From NCBI RefSeq assembly GCF_028389875.1, contig NW_026907680.1:434001-498000 (forward strand): a stretch of DNA of 64,000 nucleotides, given 5' to 3'. This DNA comes from Rhea pennata (lineage: Eukaryota > Chordata > Aves > Rheiformes > Rheidae). The stretch's first letter is position 1, and each line of letters begins with the position of its first letter. The translations under genes were made by a program, and so were the position numbers. The notes under the pieces are model-generated. The model made no database searches and was not told the origin of the DNA. It was given only the letters and a program-made list of their open reading frames with translations. Shown piece by piece: positions 1 through 11,454 of the stretch.

Positions 1-2174
1 GCTGCCAAGGAAAGGATCTTGCTGCTCACAAGGGCAGCCCATGTTTCCATGCTTCAGAGAAGAAGCTGCCTCTCAGAATTGCAGAAACAACCCTTGCTCT
101 TGCTCTGCAGCCCCTCCATTCTACACAACAACAGCTGTGGGGGAATAGGGGAGAATGGCTAAAAGCTCTGGCAGGCTTTTGTCGAGGGCAAGAGCCGAGA
201 GTCTGAGTTAAGAGAGCAGTTCCTGCCTATAGAGAATTCAAGGGAGGGAAGCCCAGGGGAAGGCAGCTCACTAAACTCTAGGGAAATGTGTCGGTCAGCC
301 TGCTAGGGAGGATGAGAGAGAGCAGTGGGGGCTGCAATACATCTGTTTTACCAGGAGGAAACGTTTTTCTCAGTCCCTGCGCTCATCCTTTCCCTAAACC
401 TTCCTGTCAGCACCCTTTTGCTCTGAAAGGCAGTTGAGCAAGGCTGAACATCCCTTTCTTGTTCAGACCAAGCATCTGAATAATCACACAGCTGAGCAAA
501 AACTCTCCATCTCGTATTACAGAAAGGCTCAGTGCTTCCATGGCCACCAGAAAGAGCAGTGTGTTCATGGAGAGTGCAGGAGTTACAGATATATTGTAAA
601 ACTAGTGCACAAGTGGCATTTCTGAAAGCAAAGCCCCAGGGAAAGTCCGACAAGGCTAAGCAGAACCCATGGGAAGGGCCCTTCTACAGCCAGTGCCCAG
701 AGCACAATGCTTTGGCAGAAAGCAAGCTGGCAAAAGAAGGACCTCCATCAGGAGCACCTACCTCTGTTGACTTCTGATGGCCATGTACAGGCCACGCAGC
801 TGCTGCTCGAGCTTCTGGCATTTGCGTCCTCCTGCCCAGTAATTCCTTCTTCGCAGAATGTGAGTGAATTCCTGGAAGCATGCTGCAAATACACACCGCG
901 GGGATGTGTGCCACAGGACACTCAGGACTGCACAACATGCCCAAAAGAAAACTCGAGGAGCCCACAGTTGAGACTTTTTCTCCAGGCACCAAGGAGAGCA
1001 GCAGCGTCAGCTCCAAGGACAGGCTCCAGGACACACCATTACCCACTGTCCTGAGCACTCCAGTAGCCACTGCTGTGTAGCCCCCAAGGACAAGCTTTCT
1101 TGGAAGCTTCAGAAATGGAACCGGGAATAACTGCTCTGTCCCTTGCAGTCCTTCTCTCTTCAGGCACTTATGTCCCTCCTTCCCATCCTCTTCAAAGAGC
1201 CCAAACAACCTGTCCTTGCCTCTAAGGGCTGCCTGAGCCAAGGGCACATCCTCTCGAGCCTGCTGCTCGCCACCCCTGACTGCTGCCTGGAAATGACCTT
1301 CCTTCCTCCTTGCTGCTGGCAGTCAAAGGAAGGGCATTGCCCAAGGGGAAACACCACAGCTTTGGGGAGATATTCACCCAAGGCATCCTCCCCTCCAGCA
1401 GCATTCCTTGCAGCCCTCTCTTCCACCTCACTCCTCTCTACTAGGCTGCTCACCACAGCTCTACATGCCTGGAGACATTGTTGGCAAAGGATTCTGTGGC
1501 AGCAGGCACAGAGGCTCTCTCTCACCTGAAACAGGGCCCTCCTGCCTCTTCCAGGCCCTGCATGTATGTGCACACACATAGACTCCCCTTTGCATTCACA
1601 TCCACCAACTCTGCACAAGTGTGTGTCATGCTTCAGTGACACACAGAGATGCCAGCCAGTGGGGTGTAGTCACACTCTGTTGGTGCCAGCCACCAGAGGG
1701 GACTTCAAAGGAAGAAAAGGGCTCCTAGCTCCCAAAATTCATCCACAACTCTGCAAACAGCCTCTGCTCCTTGGCCTTGCTGCCAGCAGGGCTCCGATTT
1801 CACTTTGACATACAAAGCTCGATCCTGTCCTGGCCACAAAAGACATCCTCCGCCTTTCCTCCTGCCTAACTGCATACTCACAGGTCTGAGCAAACAACGC
1901 ACACCCTGCGGCAAAGCTCACACCAACACCTCCCTCTTCACAAGGCTTGACAAGAGCATGCAGACTTTTCCTCAGCCTCCAAAATTGCCCTGAGACACCC
2001 AGCACTGCTCTCCGCAAATGAGCAGCATCCACATTTATTTCACCTACGCGCTAGGAGAAAAGGCCCTCCTCTTCCAAAAGGACCACTTACATTGACTTTC
2101 CCAAAGGTCTGGAAGCTGAAAGCAGAAGCAGCAGCGGAAAGAAGCCAAGAGCAGGCTCTGACAGGCACTTGCTC
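1..2174 (-). repeat. Exon-array module, left-most copy
   Basis: This stretch repeats, in direct orientation, the sequence at about 16150-17868, and resembles the starts of modules near 14500, 61045 and 62680 (shared text such as 'ttgctgctcacaagggcagc'). Homology to 17640-17868 continues to about 2174 and then stops, the same point at which the other copy joins the CAX fragment. It contains one alpha-type exon on the minus strand (762-882). The remainder looks intronic; open frames here are short and lack splice support. The unit is cut by the window edge, so further modules may lie upstream. Confidence 0.7.
762..882 (-). other. Alpha-type exon-like element (121 nt)
   Basis: Read on the minus strand, a pyrimidine-rich 'TGTATTTGCAG' acceptor precedes 121 nt ending in a GTAGGT donor. 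The frame contains MLPGIHSHSAKKELLGRR and then a PEARAAAAWP stretch. The same exon recurs at 16922-17042 (121 nt) and in a 124 nt form at six other places in the window. Conserved splice sites and lengths support a real ancestral exon. The protein family is not recognised, and I cannot tell whether this copy is expressed. Confidence 0.45.
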
Positions 2175-3219
2175 CGGGCTGCCCAGCCAGCAAGAGAGGC
2201 CTAGTCCTCATGGCAGAGTTTAAAAGGCATTCAGGCGGCACGGCTCCCTTCTGCCGGGGAGGGCGGCAGGGCTGTGTGAGCAGGGTGTGCGTGCAGCCAG
2301 GTGTGCCCGGGGCTGTGCCTGAGAGCAGTGTCCTGGGAGGTCAGGGTGCCCAGGGCCATGCCTCTGCCACCTGCGATGGTCAGCACTCAGCCCGCCTGGG
2401 CAACTGCCTGCAGCGCTGCGTGGAGAAGCCGTGGGGGGAAGGAGCAGCCCACAAAAGGGCAGGATCACAGTGCCCCAGAGTGGGGGCTGCGTGGGGCAAG
2501 GCTGCTCAGAGCTGCTGCTCAGCCCCAGGAGCTTGCCCGGAGGAAAGTCAAGGCAGGGACGACTCCACAGGGAAAGAGGTTTCCCCAGTGTTGGCGTTCT
2601 GTTCCACGCTGTTTTTTGGGGGGAAGGGAAAAGGAGGTGCCAAGGCTGGAGAAGAGCTGGAGACTGGGGAGGCTGCTGAGGGGTCAGCAGGTCTGTGAGG
2701 AAGCTCAGAAAGTGCTTTTGCCCCTGCTCTGCCCATGCACAGCAGCAGCAGCTCTGCTGGCCCCAGGAGCCTTTGTGGAGCTGCTCCTTGGCACCTGCCA
2801 AGAGGTGGGTGCCCCGAAGCAGTGCCCTGCTGCTGGGAGGGATCTCTGGGGCACAGACAAGTGCCCCAGAAGTGGGCTGGGGTCTGTTGGCTAAGGCAGG
2901 CAATGGACGCAGGAGAGGGCATTTGGTGCTGGCAGGAAAAGCTGCAGGCGGTGGAGCCATGGTGCGAGAAGGGGAGGAAGGTAGAGCAGAAGTGCGGTGG
3001 GAGGGAGAGTTAGAATTTAGCTCTCTTCCCCTCCAGTGCAGATGTTTTCTTCCCAGAAAACCCCACATGGCCTCTGCCAGCCCGCAGAGCCTCTGCCCCA
3101 CAGGCCCCAGGGCAGGCACTACCTTCTCTGCAGACAGACCTCTGGCTGAGGAGAGGGTCTGACTCCAACGAGATGTTACTCCAGCCTAGGCCTCTCTTGC
3201 AAAGGCTGGAGCAGCAGCA
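2175..3219. other. GC-rich interval with no recognisable gene
   Basis: Open frames exist on both strands (one of 299 codons on the minus strand), but they are proline, serine and leucine rich, lack recognisable domains and have no clear splice-bounded exon. The high GC content explains the absence of stops. I see no repeat family or RNA gene. Confidence 0.5.
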
Positions 3220-4258
3220 AGTACATGGAGGTTCTGCTTGCAGACTGCAGCTCACTAAGTGCTTGAGGCCAGTGTTGCGAGAGCTGCTGGTGCTTCAGCA
3301 CAGTCTTTCTAGCACAGGCTGGAACAGCAGCAAGTAAATGCAGAACCGTAAAGAATGCAGTGATTGCCCCAACAGGGTCTTCTTCCAGCAGCCTGGGGCC
3401 TGGGAGCTTCCTCAGCCAGACGCAGGAGCCACAAAGCCTTTGCCTGCTTGGTCCTTCCAGAAGCGCACCCCCACCTTGGGCTGAAAGCACACCGTCAACC
3501 TGTGGCAGGGTCACATGCGCCTCCTTGCTTGGCTTCTCTCTTCCTCTTCAAAGCACTTCTGCTGGGCTTCTTCTCACCTCTGCAGGGCAAGGAGATGTGG
3601 CTTTCAGCGACCTCTCTCTTGCCTCTCCTTCCTGACCAAGAGCTGTTAGCTCACAGCCTGCCCGGGTGCATGCAAAGTTCAGATGTGGTCATTTTCTCCC
3701 CAACAGGCCTCACTCCTCCTGCAGCAAATACCACCTGGCACTTTATTGCCCAGCCATTCCCTGTGCTTTGGTCCTTCTGTAGCTCTTATTTGGGGAGCCT
3801 AAAACATGGAGAGGAATGAGTGGTTCTGGTTTTGGTTTGTTTGAAAAGGTTGATCCCTACCAGAAGCAAGCAAGGCAGAAAGACATCTTGGGCTGGCGTT
3901 TTCCTCCAGACCACGATTGTCGCAGCAGAGAGTCAGCTGCCTGTGTGGGAGCATGATTTGGATCGGAAAAGGGCGCGGGATCTCCTCATCACAAAGGCCT
4001 TAAGCCATACTGGGGAGCCAAAGCCCTCAGGGAAAGCCCACAATTTTCTCAGCCCGGTCTTCAAGTATGGCCTCAGAAGGCAAGTGGGCCTCTTGGCATG
4101 CTGGGCTGCCACCTTCAGCAGGAGCGCTCCTGAAGGGGTTGAATTCTTGCTTTTCTCTTTACTCATACAGTTTCAAGAAGAAAACAAGAACTCCCCGGCC
4201 TTGTCCCCTGCCACACTGAGATAACTGTGGCTCCTACGGGCTCCATTTGCACAACCAC

Positions 4259-4372
4259 CCAGGAAGAGTCTGCATAGGTATTGTCAGAGAAGGAAAGCTC
4301 CTCAGATCCACTGGAGATGTGGGCCTTCCACTTGTGTATGCACTGTTCTTCCCAGGCTCCGACAAAGGAAAG
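4259..4372 (+). pseudogene. Decayed copy of a 40-codon exon
   Basis: This is the left counterpart of the exon at 54928-55047. The frame still reads GRVCIGIVREGKLLRSTGDV and continues to PGSDKGK. The acceptor AG before it is lost ('cacaaccaccc'), and the position of the GT donor now reads GC ('aaag gcagac'). By comparison with the intact right copy it is a broken exon. The parent gene is not recognised. Confidence 0.45.
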
Positions 4373-4724
4373 GCAGACTTTATGCACCCTGAGAGCTCCT
4401 GGAGAGACAACACAGCAGGGCCAGCAAGCAGACGGGCTCTGCTGGACCTCCTACTTAAAAAGAAGGGAAGGCTGCATGCGGATATCAAGACTGGCAGCAA
4501 CCTTGGCTGCAGTGGCCGTGAGAGTGTGGAGCTGAGGATCCTGAGAGGATGGAAGAGCACAAAATGTGGGATGCCAACACTAGACTGCAGCAGAGCAGAC
4601 TTTGGCCTCTACAGGCAGCTGTCTAGGAGAACCCCATGCCAGAGGCTCCCAGAAGTAAGAGGGAAATCAAAGAAAGCTTCTTTGGAGTCCCGGAGTTCCT
4701 CCTCCAGGCTGTGTCCAATTCTGG

Positions 4725-5226
4725 GCTCCACAACACAAGAGAGACGTGGAGCTACCAGGTGGAGTCCTGCCCCGGAAGGGCTACTAAGATCAGGAAGGGA
4801 GTGGAGCATCTCTCCCACAGGGAACGGTGGAGAGAGCTGGGCCTGTTCAGCCTGGGGCAGAGAAGGCTGAGGGGGGGAATCTCAGCAATGTGTATAAGTA
4901 TCTGCAGGGTGGGTGTCGAGAGGATGGGGCCAGACTCTGTTCAGTGGAGCCCAGCGATAGGATGAGAGGCAACAGGCCAGAGTGAAACCCAGGAAGGTCC
5001 ATCTGAAGACAAAGGAATAAGCCTTTTCCCTGGGAGGAGTGACAGAGCACTGGAACAGGTTGCCCAGAGAGGCTGTGGAGTCTCCATGCCCGGAGACAGT
5101 CAGAAGCCGTCTGGACAGGGTCCTAGGCAAGCTGCCCTAGGTGACCCTGCGTGAGCAGGGCAGGTGCACTAGAGGCTCTCCAGGTCCCTTCCAACCTCAA
5201 AGAGCTCTGTGATTCTGTGGTTCTGA
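4725..5226 (+). mobile_element. CR1 LINE, 5'-truncated
   Basis: The segment contains the CR1 3' body ('cagagcactggaacaggttgcccagagaggctgtggagtctcc' type text) and the terminal 'ggtgaccctgcgtgagcagg...gaggtcccttccaacctc' tail, ending in 'ctctgtgattctgtggttctg', the octamer-like CR1 terminus. CR1 elements normally lack poly(A) and are heavily 5' truncated, as here. It lies inside the left segmental duplication but not its right partner, so it inserted after the duplication or was lost from the right. Confidence 0.85.
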
Positions 5227-6070
5227 GAGCTGAGGCCAGGTCCTGCACAGGGCCGTGCAGGGAGAGCTCCTGTCATGCCAGGGCTGGCTGAGTCTTGCCA
5301 TGGCCCTGGCATCACTGCAGCTTCTGCTCACATGCTGCGTGGGATGGAAAGCAGAGAGAGCCTTTGTGGAGGCTCTGTGCAGGTGTTTGGGCTGCTTGAT
5401 GGCCTGGTCAGGTTGCTGTGTCCACCTGTAGATGAGGTTGAGGTGAGACTTCAGCCCAGGCTTAGCCCAGGTAGAGCAGGGCTGCAGCCTGGGTCATTGC
5501 AGGCTGCTCAGGTGCTGTCCTGCCACTGGGGCCAGGCGTGGACCCTTGTCTCTGGCACGCAGCCCTCCCCGGCGAGGCCCATGCACAGCACCCACAAGCG
5601 GGTAGTGCCAGGCCAGCGTGCACCTGACACCTTCATGTTCACCATCAACCCAGCTGTCCCTGCCCTACCTCGGGGCAGGGATCTCGCCCCAGGCACCGGG
5701 GCTGCAGCTCGGCCGCCTTCCCCTCAGCACGGTCACACGGCAGCTCCTGGCCTGGCAGCAGCGCCGGCAGCAGCCGCTCTCCCAGCCCCCGGGGCTCCGC
5801 ACGCTCCAGCTGGGGAAAGACGTGGCTGCGTTTGCAGAGCTCGCGGGGCTTTAGTCTCCTGGGGCTCCAGCCAGAGATGTCTGTTCCTGAGGTGCTGGAG
5901 CAGGTCAGGCTGCTTCCCGCAGCAGGAAGCCCAGCTGCAGCTGGCTCCAGCGCTGCGCCTGGCACAGCTGCATCCCAGCCCGGGGCAGGAGCTGCCAGCA
6001 GCGGCGGTCTCAGCCACAGGGGCCTCAGCTCTCCCTGCCTACCCGTAGGGCATAGACAGCAGGAAAGCAT
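5227..6070. other. GC-rich interval, no gene recognised
   Basis: Long open frames on both strands are alanine, proline and glycine rich and reflect base composition. No domain, splice-bounded exon or RNA gene was recognised. The interval has no counterpart in the right-hand inverted copy. Confidence 0.45.
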
Positions 6071-6929
6071 AGCACAGGCACGTTCTGTGAATATGATAGT
6101 GCTTGATGTTTGCCACAGCTCTTATCCATTGCTAAGCACGAGCAGTACTGACCAGGCCAGAAGGTGGGCTTTCTTGAAGAAAAGCCGAGCAGTCCTTAAG
6201 CACTGCCAGCCCCCTTGGACATCTTCAGATACTGCAGGCTCTTGTAGATGGAAATTCATCATTCAAAGGTCATTTCTCCAGAGACTAATTCAACCTCTTT
6301 CACAACAATTGCTCCTCTGCAGTCCCTGCTTTGGGACAGGACTATTTCAAAGCAGCGAGCTCATCAGAGCAGTGCTTTTTGCTCCAGGATCTTTTGCTTG
6401 CCCAGCACTGAGCTGTTCTTCTACAGCTTTTGCCAGTTGCTGGAATGTCCACAAACCTATTGCCTAACGCTGGCATTTTTGAATGTCATCCCATGCAGTG
6501 TCATTTATTGGCCTCTGAGAATTTATCAGATCATGTGGGATGGAGGAAGACAGTGAGGGTCTTCGTGGTTGGTTTAAATACTCCTGTAGATGAGCTTTCC
6601 TGGAAGCAAGGCTGTTTCGACAGGGCAAGTTATGTGTGTGTGTTCTAAGCTGACCAACGGCGTAAGAAGATGTTGTCTCTGGGTTTAAACAAAATGTATG
6701 GTGCATATCCAGTGGAATTTCCTTCACTCAAGAGCCCATTGAGTGATAATCAAACACAAAAAATCAAATGTCTTCCTCTGTATGGGCCCCTTTCATTTTG
6801 AGTTCCTCTGAGGGCTTTACATCTCTCTACATTTTTGCACCATCCACTCCCAAGTACTATTTATTTCCACAAACGTTTTGGGCTGTGTGTGCTGTAAAAC
6901 TAACATTGGATCTTTTTCCCCTCTCCCAG

Positions 6930-7122
6930 GTGCAGGTGAAGTTGGAAGTGCATGTGTTGGCCTCCACGCATCTACTGAAGGATCTGCAGCAAATGCAGAT
7001 GTACCCCAGGACTCCACTTTCCAGGGCAATACAGAGGAATCGTGATATTCTGAGCAGAAAGGATGTGGCTTGCACAAAAGACTATGCAAAGCTGGTGAAA
7101 AATATTTGCTTTACGCAGCACG
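6930..7122 (+). other. 193-nt exon of an unrecognised gene (left copy)
   Basis: A polypyrimidine tract and 'ctctcccag' acceptor precede 193 nt that end at a GTAATG donor. The frame starts VQVKLEVHVLASTHLLKDLQ and runs to KNICFTQH without a stop. The minus-strand copy at 53623-53815 has the same length, the same boundaries and several amino-acid differences, so the exon length and splice sites survived duplication. I do not recognise the family. It lies in the same orientation as the decayed exon at 4259-4372, so both may come from one gene. Confidence 0.5.
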
Positions 7123-8189
7123 GTAATGGTTTCCCACTAAGTGGTCTGGCTGTGAGAAATCCTTGCCGCAGGCTGAACCTAAACTCCAAGGCGTTTCAAA
7201 AGTTGCCAGGCACACTGCACTTCCCTCTAACAAGCCTGCAGGGATACGGAGCTTGTCTGGCACCGTAAAGTCCATGTCCCTTCTCGTGCGAGTAACCAAC
7301 TGGCTAACCTTTCTTCTGCAGCTTGGTGGAGCTGCCTAAGTATTTTGTATGGAAGCACACGTGTGGGCTTGCTCAAGTCAGGTGCTGCCTTTTAGCCACA
7401 GCAGTCCCTCTGCTCCCTTCCATTCTCGTCCTGCTACAGACATGTAGCGTTTTCAGCGTTCTCTTAGCACTGAGCACATTGCTCTTGGATCTGTTCTGTG
7501 TCCCCTACTTCAGTCCTCCTGCAGTGGAAAACCCTGTAGTGAAGCCGAAAGCTTTCCGAGGGCTCAGCCGGCAGCGCTGGGCACTACAGATTGCTGCTGC
7601 TTCCGTGCGCCTCTGGAGGTGGCTGTAAAAGCACGGTCGAGTGAGAGGAGTGCCAAGACAACTACAGTGTGGTTTTGTTATACAAATTTCACTACGCCAC
7701 GTTGGTTTGGAGATACCTTAATGTTGCAGCTCTAGAGGCTTTCAGGCACTAGACTAACCACGCTGCCACTCCGGGGACACTTCCTCTGAGAAGTCCAGGG
7801 ATGTTAAGATACAGGTGTGTCTGTCCCCGCCTCCTCATTCCTCAATCCCTTCTAGAAGCTGGCCTGACAGACGAGCCAAGCTTTCAGTTACTGTGACTTG
7901 CTGGTCACGCCAGAGCTGTAGCCCTGCTGAAGGGCAGAGTAAAGGGTGTCTGAGTAACACGAGTTTCTCAGCGAGTTCTCTGCCGTCATCGAACACCCGC
8001 ATTTGTCATCCCACAGCTGCACGCGTGCCCCTTGGAGGGCAGTGATCCCAGGCTGCTGGGACAGGGGAAGTTCCTTCCAAGGGCTGCTGAGGAAGAGCAG
8101 TTGTACTGCGGGGAAGAAAGAGCTCAGAAATTCTCTTCTACCTAGGATTTCTCAGTCCCTGAGAGGCAGGAGCCGTCACCTGGCTTCAG

Positions 8190-8720
8190 CGGTGCTTGGG
8201 AAGTGACTTGCGCCTCATCAGCTCCTAGGCCAGCAGCAGGCACGTGGATTTCCTCCTGGTTCTGATGCCACTTCTCCCGAAGAACCACCAGCACCAGGCC
8301 CAGTGCCCCTTTGGGAGCTTCCGAGGTCACTTCTGGTAGGCCAGGAGCAGGCCCACTGCTGCTGCTCCACTTCAGGAGGTCACTTCTGCCTCAGGACCTG
8401 ACAGGTCAGTGGCAGGCCCAGGACGGCAGTGCTGACTGCGAGGCCACTACTCCCTCAGGCCCGGAGAGACCAGTGGCAGGCAGAAGGCTTTGATGCTGAG
8501 TGTGAGGGCACTTGTGCCTTGCACCCGGGAGCGTCGCAGCAGGAAAATGGTGTCAGTGCTGACAGGGAGGTGATTCCAGCCACACCCACTTGGAAGCCAG
8601 GAGGAGGAACCTTGCTGCTGCTTCTGCTAGTGAGCTCACTTGTGCCTCAAGACCTGAGAGGCCACCAGTGGCCACAAGGCTGCTGTTAGTGCCTGGGAAG
8701 GAGCAACCAGCCTGGGGAGG
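8190..8720 (+). repeat. Degenerate minisatellite, ~70-80 bp unit
   Basis: About seven imperfect copies begin with 'gaggtcacttctgcctcagg' or similar and continue with 'ccagtggcaggc'. Starts are seen near 8200, 8320, 8375, 8440, 8505, 8570 and 8630. The final copy survives in the inverted partner at 52930-53110, next to the ERV junction. Open frames across it are a by-product of the repeat. Confidence 0.65.
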
Positions 8721-8871
8721 CAGCAGGGGTGTTGGCAAGCTCAGTGCCGGAGGGGAGAGCAGCAGGTGTTGTGCAGCTGCCTCCAGGAGGGCTCCACGCT
8801 GTCTCCCATTGCTTCTTCATCAATGTCCTGATGAAGCAGGGACTTGGTGCGTAACCAGGGAGGGGTGCTGA

Positions 8872-9570
8872 TACCTGGCTGTGCTGGAAAGGAGCTTTTC
8901 AGAGAAGGACCTGGGGGCTGTGGTGGGCACCAAGCTGACCATGAACCAGCAATGTGCTCTGGTGGCAAAGAGCAGCCATGGTATCCTGGGCTGCATCAGG
9001 AAGAGCATTGCCAGCAGGTGGAGGCAGGTGATCCTTCCCCTCTGCTCAGCACTGGTGAGGCCGCACCTGGAGAGCTTGGTCCACCAGCACAAGAGAAACA
9101 TGGACCTACTGGAGTGAGTCCAACCACAAAGAAGACTAAGGGCCTGGAGCATCTCCTGTATGAGGAGAGACAGAGATAGCTGGGCCTGTTCAGTGTGTAA
9201 GGGGAGAAGGCTCAGAGCAATTTGAATGTACAGAAGTACCTGATGGGGACATGGCATAAAGAAGACAGAGACAGATTCTTCTGTGACAGCCAGTGGCAGG
9301 ATGGGAGGCAACAGGCACATGTAGAAATACAAGAAATTCCATTGAAATATAAGAAAAGACTTTCTACTGCAAGAGCGATGGAAGACTGGACCAAGTTGCT
9401 CAGCAGGACTGTGAGTCTCCATCCTTGTTGCTGCTCAAAACCCAACTGGACACAGTCTCAGTCAGCATGCTCCAGGTATACCTCCAGGTATAAAAGAAAA
9501 GAGGGTGGAGGCAGATGTTCTCTTCCAGAGGTGCTTTCCAACTTCAGCAATGTGTTGATTCAGTGATTTG
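8872..9570 (+). mobile_element. CR1 LINE fragment with end of ORF2
   Basis: The frame at 8881-9117 reads like the C-terminal part of a CR1 reverse-transcriptase protein (ERSFSEKDLGAVVGTKLTMN, then SALVRPHLESLV), followed by CR1 3' untranslated text ('ggcctggagcatctcctgtatgaggagagac', 'tgggcctgttcag'). The end is diverged ('gtgctttccaacttcagcaatgtgttgattcagtgatt') but keeps the layout of the CR1 tail. No intact ORF2 remains. Confidence 0.8.
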
Positions 9571-9673
9571 GTGATGCTGCCATTTGTGAAGTCACTTGTG
9601 AGCTGCCTAGAGGAACTTTGCTTCTCCATGGAAGAACTCCTCTGTATCACAGAGCAGTCAGTGCCTCTGCAAA

Positions 9674-9927
9674 TTACTTCTCAAGGGCTTCAACGAGGGG
9701 TGGGGGCTTTTTCTTCAGGGCCTCGTACAGGCGATCCTTGCACCAGGGAGTCCAGCTCAGCAACAGCCTGAACAGCTCACGCATCATGGTGTGGGATGGT
9801 TTCTCCGCCAGAATTCTTTGGTATTGCTCAAAGTCCAGAACGTCCCCGAGCAGGAGGTCCAGGACACCTTTCACTTCAACAACACGTTCAATCAGCTCCA
9901 CTCGGTGCCTATTGACAAAGTGTTCCC
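9674..9927 (-). CDS. CARD-domain exon, ASC/NLRP1/CARD8-like, probably last exon of a gene
   Basis: A strong acceptor (TTCTGTCTTCCCCAG on the minus strand) opens an exon that completes a split codon and runs about 84 residues to a TAA at 9674-9676. The sequence has the layout of a death-fold CARD of the ASC/NLRP1/CARD8 type: GEHFVNRHRVELIERV (helix 1), VLDLLLGDVLDFEQYQRIL (helices 2-3), then MMRELFRLLLSWTPWCKDRL and a final LVEALEK. The W..CKD.L..AL pattern is typical of ASC and NLRP1 CARDs. In that family the CARD recruits caspase-1-type proteases in the inflammasome. No FIIND, NACHT or PYD exon was recognised upstream (9930-11450), so the rest of the gene is missing, diverged or beyond recognition. 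The assignment is by motif only. Confidence 0.65.
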
Positions 9928-10789
9928 CTGGGGAAGACAGAAGCAAAGGGTTAGTCATCTGTGGACACACTGGTGCTCCTTCAGCTGCTTCACAGGTCAT
10001 GGAGCAGCAGCCACTTCACAGCGGGGTTTGCCTGAGCTAGCACGACCCAAGGAGGAAATGAACGGCACCACGGAGCACCCAGTCCTCTCTGCTATTAGTG
10101 GGTGATGGCACCGTCTAGCCAAAAGCCGAAAGCATTCTAGTGTGAATGTCTAATTCAAACTGGGGCTGTGCCGGGGCCAATGCTGTGTTTTAGAGTGTGT
10201 GTTTGAGCCCCTGCCCCTGGTTTTGAGGCGTTTCGCCCCCAAAAGTCTCACCTGTCACTGCCAACATTTGAGCAGATTTGGGGATTTGTTCTCTGCCCCT
10301 AAAGCCTGTGGGACAGCAAAACAGAAAAGAAATGAGAGGGGAAGCAATGGGAGGGAGCTCCAATCTTGCACAGTCGACGGGGCGCTGCAGAAGGGAGGGA
10401 CAGAGCAGACACCTTTCCAAAGGAGGCTCCTTCCCTTAGGGGACCAGGACTCCCAGGCCACCTCCCAGCCTTGCTGGTGACCCTCTCTCATGGCTGCTCC
10501 CATCCCCATCGAGCCAGTGCCATCAAGTGACAGCACAGCTAACTGCAGCCCTATCAGAGACCACCACCGCGCGGTGTGAACTGGCCATGGGAAATGCTGG
10601 AGCTACGGATGATGTTCCATGAGCACCTCTGACAGGGAGGAGACATCCCATCACCTGGTTCAACCCATATGTCTTGCTGGGAACTCACTGCATTGGAGTT
10701 TTAAGCTAATTTCAGACAGTGTCATGGCAAAAACAGTCAATCGAGCTCATCACCCTTGGTTTGTTCTGCAGCAACCACACACATGCCAA
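9928..10789. other. Interval upstream of the CARD exon, no exon recognised
   Basis: Unique-looking sequence of mixed composition. Short open frames on the minus strand (10190-10420, 10255-10536) show no FIIND-like or other known domain. It could be intron of the CARD gene. Confidence 0.4.
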
Positions 10790-10910
10790 CATGGCTGCCC
10801 CAATAACACGCCAATGACACACACACGCCAACGACACGGCTGCCCCTTTCACAGGCAAAGACATGGACACGGCAGCCCCACGCACACGGCAGCCCCACGC
10901 ACACCCATGT
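10790..10910 (+). repeat. CA-rich degenerate microsatellite
   Basis: Repeated 'acacgccaatgacac' and 'cacgcacacggcagccc' motifs form short imperfect tandem repeats that lead into the GC-rich minisatellite downstream. Confidence 0.55.
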
Positions 10911-10914
10911 GCAG

Positions 10915-11260
10915 GGCAATTGGGACCAGTGGGACAACATCCCCCCTGCCCCCCTTACACCCTGGGGGCCCAGGTGTCCAGGCACCCCTCAGCCCCCCAC
11001 CCTGGGGGGCATCCAAGACCCCGCTGGGCCCCACCACCCCAGGGACCCAGCATCCGGACACCCCACTGCCTCCCCCCACACCAGGCGTCCAGGCCTCCCG
11101 ACACCCCTCTGCCCCCCCCACACGAGGGGTCCAGGCGTCCGGGCCCCTCCTTCCACATGCCCAGGAAATCCCCATCCCTTCCCACGCCAGGGGCCCAGGC
11201 GTCCGAGCACCCTCCCCCCACCCCCGTTACCCGAGCGCCGGCTCGGACGCCTGGGCCCCT
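10915..11260 (+). repeat. GC-rich minisatellite with C-runs (~40 bp unit)
   Basis: Imperfect tandem units of the form 'ggggtccaggcgtccgggcccctcc' separated by 'cccccacac' recur about eight times. Runs of four to eight cytosines make the minus strand a candidate for G-quadruplex folding. Open frames on both strands here are compositional. Confidence 0.7.
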
Positions 11261-11450
11261 CCCCGCGCCCCCTTCCCTCCCCCAGGCCCAGCGATGCCGC
11301 TGCCGCCCCGCGCCGGGAACTGCAATCCCAGCAGGCAGCGCGGCCGCCGAGCCCCGCCCCCTCCCTGGCGCCTCCTCGAGCCCTGACAGAGGGGACGAGA
11401 GAGACACGGAGCTGCTGGAGAGAGGGCGGCGTGGGGCTGCGAAGGTGGTC
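11260..11450 (-). promoter_or_regulatory. CpG-rich promoter-like patch with a ZNF143-type site
   Basis: This short patch is dense in CpG and carries 'ACTGCAATCCCAGCAGGCA' (from about 11319), close to the ZNF143/STAF promoter motif (ACTACAATTCCCAGMATGC), as well as a GC box ('gccccgcccc'). Such motifs usually lie within 100 bp of a transcription start. No first exon could be identified, and a CR1 tail begins immediately to the right at about 11455. The strand is uncertain; the minus strand would face the CARD exon. Confidence 0.4.
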
Positions 11451-11454
11451 GGGG

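Larger units (their letters stand above)
3220..8760 (+). repeat. Segmental duplication, left copy (inverted partner at 52.9-56.4 kb)
   Basis: Blocks here recur in reverse complement at 52925-56430. Examples are 3360-4400 against about 54930-56115, 6480-6650 against about 54550-54740, 6770-7560 against about 53220-53978, and 8560-8750 against 52925-53115. The copies differ by insertions: the left has a CR1 at 4725-5226 and a GC-rich stretch at 5227-6070, and the right has a CR1 at 54053-54360. Divergence looks higher than in the array B/C repeat. The segment holds at least two exon-like elements of an unrecognised gene (4259-4372 and 6930-7122). Confidence 0.75.

Noticed and set aside
2220-3119. 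299-codon minus-strand frame
   Set aside because: GC-rich, low-complexity composition, no domain, and overlapping open frames on the other strand.
8190-8720. Possible CRISPR-like repeat-spacer array
   Set aside because: Units are degenerate head-to-tail copies without conserved repeats and unique spacers, and the genome is a bird's.
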